DNA of 7,770 bases from an uncultured Actinomyces sp. GTDB taxonomy: Bacteria; Actinomycetota; Actinomycetes; Actinomycetales; Actinomycetaceae. A model generated the notes under the pieces. It was not told where the DNA came from. It did not search any database and worked only from the letters and a program-made list of their open reading frames with translations. Below are positions 6,161 to 7,770 of the stretch, piece after piece. Position numbers and translations under genes: made by a program. The DNA lies in the NCBI GenBank assembly GCA_900556405.1, contig USPB01000090.1, positions 1 to 7,770 of the forward strand. The letters run 5' to 3'. Every line of letters starts with the position of its first letter. The stretch's first letter is position 1.

Positions 6161-7495
6161 GTGAAGGTTCTTCTCGTTGGTAACGGAGGTCGCGAACACG
6201 CGATCGCCCGCGCGCTTGTACGAACGTCCACCCCTGAGCATCCCGTGTCGCTTGTCGTCCAGGCGGGTAACCCCGCGCTGGAGCAGCTGGGCCGCTCCTT
6301 GACCATGGATCCGCTGGACCCGAAGGACGTCGTGCGCCGTGCCACGTCCGAGAACGTCGACCTCGTGGTCGTCGGCCCCGAGGCGCCGCTCGTCGCGGGC
6401 GTCGCGGATGCGGTCCTGGACTACGGAATCCCCGTCTTTGGCCCCACGAAGGACGCCGCGCGCCTCGAGGCCTCTAAGTCGTTCGCGAAGCAGGTCATGG
6501 CCGATGCCGGCGTGGCCACCGCTCGCGCCTTCACGTGCACCACGATGGACCAGGTCGAGGCCGCGTTCGACGACCTGGGTGCCCCCTACGTCGTGAAGGA
6601 TGACGCTCTCGCCGCCGGCAAGGGTGTCGTCGTGACCAGCGACCGCGCCCAGGCCTCGAACCACGCGCGCGCCTGCCTGTCGCGTGACGGGGGAGCGGTC
6701 GTTATCGAGGACTACCTTGACGGCCCCGAGGTGTCCCTGTTCTGCTTCGCCGACGGCGCGACCGTCGTTCCGCTGCAGCCCGCCCAGGATTTCAAGCGCG
6801 TGGGCGACGGCAACGAGGGCCCGAACACGGGCGGCATGGGCGCCTACAGCCCCCTCCCGTGGCTCCCCGAAGAGGCCACGCAGCGCATCGTCGACGAGGT
6901 CGCCCAGCCCGTCATCACCGAGATGGCGCGTCGCGGCACCCCCTTCCGCGGCCTCCTGTACTGCGGCCTCGCGATGACCTCCAAGGGCATCCGCGTCGTC
7001 GAATTCAACGTGCGTTTCGGTGACCCGGAGACCCAGGCAGTCCTCGAACGCCTCGACTCCCCGCTGGCGCCCATCCTGTACGCGGCCGCGACCGGCACCC
7101 TGGCGAAGGTCCCCGCCCCCGTGTGGAGCGAGGACGCCGCCGTCACGGTCGTCATGGCCTCGGGCGGCTACCCGGGCCCCACGGACACCGGCCACGTGAT
7201 CACCGGCATCGAGGCGGCCGAGGCACTGGACGGCGTCCACGTCATCCACGCCGGCACCTCCGAGGAGATCACCGACGACCCGACCGACGTCGCGGCCGGA
7301 TGCTGCGGCTTCGAGCCGACCTACGCGCTGGTGAACTCCGGCGGCCGAGTCCTCGACGTCGTCGCCCGCGTGGCCACCCTCGACGAGGCCCGCGCGCTCG
7401 CCTACCGCGGCGTCGACCTCATCCACTTCGACGGGGAGCACCACCGCAGCGATATCGCGACGTGGCCCGCAGACCTGGCCGTTACCCTTGACTGA
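6161..7495 (+). CDS. purD: Phosphoribosylamine-glycine ligase (GAR synthetase)
   Basis: This cytosolic enzyme joins phosphoribosylamine and glycine using ATP to make glycinamide ribonucleotide, the second step of de novo purine synthesis. The 444-residue length is normal and all domains are present. Visible motifs: GNGGREHA at 7-14, VGPEAPLVAG at 71-80, the ATP-grasp loop VVKDDALAAGKGVVV at 144-158, GPEVSLF at 188-194, PNTGGMGAYSP at 221-231 and the metal-ligand region EFNVRFGDPETQ at 281-292 (E281, N283). The C-terminal domain (VTVVMASGGYPG at 328-339, then FDGEHHRSD) is also typical. GTG at 6161 is chosen because the protein starts directly with the MKVLLVGNGGREHA strand of the family. There is no ribosome binding site, and a -10-like box lies immediately upstream. 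The stop is 19 bases before purC, so the two are probably co-transcribed. Confidence 0.97.
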   Translation: MKVLLVGNGGREHAIARALVRTSTPEHPVSLVVQAGNPALEQLGRSLTMDPLDPKDVVRRATSENVDLVVVGPEAPLVAGVADAVLDYGIPVFGPTKDAARLEASKSFAKQVMADAGVATARAFTCTTMDQVEAAFDDLGAPYVVKDDALAAGKGVVVTSDRAQASNHARACLSRDGGAVVIEDYLDGPEVSLFCFADGATVVPLQPAQDFKRVGDGNEGPNTGGMGAYSPLPWLPEEATQRIVDEVAQPVITEMARRGTPFRGLLYCGLAMTSKGIRVVEFNVRFGDPETQAVLERLDSPLAPILYAAATGTLAKVPAPVWSEDAAVTVVMASGGYPGPTDTGHVITGIEAAEALDGVHVIHAGTSEEITDDPTDVAAGCCGFEPTYALVNSGGRVLDVVARVATLDEARALAYRGVDLIHFDGEHHRSDIATWPADLAVTLD

Positions 7496-7514
7496 TAACC
7501 TACTGAGGAGCACT

Positions 7515-7770
7515 ATGACCGCCACCCTCCACGGCTGGACCCCGCTGAGCGCGGGCAAGGTACGCGACATCTACGCTCCCGACGAGGCAGTGGTCGGCCC
7601 CGCGCCGCAGACCGCCACCCCGGCGGGGCGCCCCCGCCACGCGAAGGCAGGCCCGGAGGCACTGCTCATGGTGACGTCGGATCGCATCAGCGCCTACGAC
7701 TATGTCCTGCCGACACTGATCCCCGGCAAGGGCGCGGTCCTCAACCAGCTCGCCATCTGGTGGATGGGCC
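7515..7770 (+). CDS. purC: SAICAR synthetase, N-terminal part (3' end outside window)
   Basis: The first 85 codons of phosphoribosylaminoimidazole-succinocarboxamide synthase are present. The enzyme condenses CAIR with aspartate using ATP in purine synthesis. The ATG has GAGGAG at 7505-7510, four bases upstream. The protein opens with MTATLHGWTPLSAGKVRDIY; KVRDIY is the family's nucleotide-binding start, and LLMVTSDRISAYDYVLPT followed by IPGKGAVLNQLAIWW is the diagnostic next segment. Between these two blocks lie about 28 residues (roughly 21-48), rich in Ala, Pro and Gly, where most family members have a short turn of about 5-8. The reading frame stays open, so this looks like a real insertion and not a frameshift. 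The gene continues past the window end. Identification is firm from the two motifs. Confidence 0.95.
   Translation, partial: MTATLHGWTPLSAGKVRDIYAPDEAVVGPAPQTATPAGRPRHAKAGPEALLMVTSDRISAYDYVLPTLIPGKGAVLNQLAIWWMG

Noticed and set aside
5939..7570. A 543-codon minus-strand open frame opposite purD
   Set aside because: It is Gly/Arg/Val/Asp-rich with no motif, fully covered by purD, and has no upstream signals; it is a codon-bias shadow.

Overview
The window is from a high-GC Gram-positive chromosome, most likely an actinobacterium and possibly the Actinomyces/Schaalia group. This rests on strong G/C preference at third codon positions, a GTP-type PEP carboxykinase, GTG starts, TAnnnT-type -10 elements and adjacent purD-purC. 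The genus is an inference by eye, not a search result. All recognisable genes lie on the + strand and little sequence is non-coding.

Layout: (1) Bases 1-452 hold the 3' end of a GTP-dependent phosphoenolpyruvate carboxykinase gene. It is closed by a perfect 15-bp hairpin terminator with a GAAA loop (468-506). (2) Bases 622-6068 hold six co-directional, tightly packed genes: a MoxR AAA+ ATPase, a DUF58 protein, a small single-pass membrane protein, two membrane-anchored von Willebrand factor A (VWA) proteins resembling BatA and BatB, and a membrane-anchored TPR protein with a Gln/Gly-rich tail resembling BatC. A candidate promoter lies at 556-586. Apart from a 44-base gap after moxR, genes 2-6 overlap or nearly abut, so they look translationally coupled. 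(3) Bases 6161-7495 hold purD, probably translated from a leaderless mRNA, followed 19 bases later by the 5' part of purC, which runs off the window. These encode two steps of de novo purine synthesis.

The central cluster is the most interesting part. MoxR ATPases with DUF58 and VWA partners form a widespread but poorly understood group thought to act as chaperone-like or maturation machines for envelope or metal-containing proteins. Predicted topology puts MoxR, DUF58 and the tail of the small membrane protein in the cytoplasm. Both VWA domains and the TPR/Gln-rich region are predicted to be outside the membrane. The system type is known (Bat/MoxR-VWA). The less familiar parts are the collagen-like GQQ repeat tail, the eroded metal site of the DUF58 protein and the unassigned small membrane subunit. 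I see no tRNA, rRNA, mobile element, CRISPR array or phage signature.
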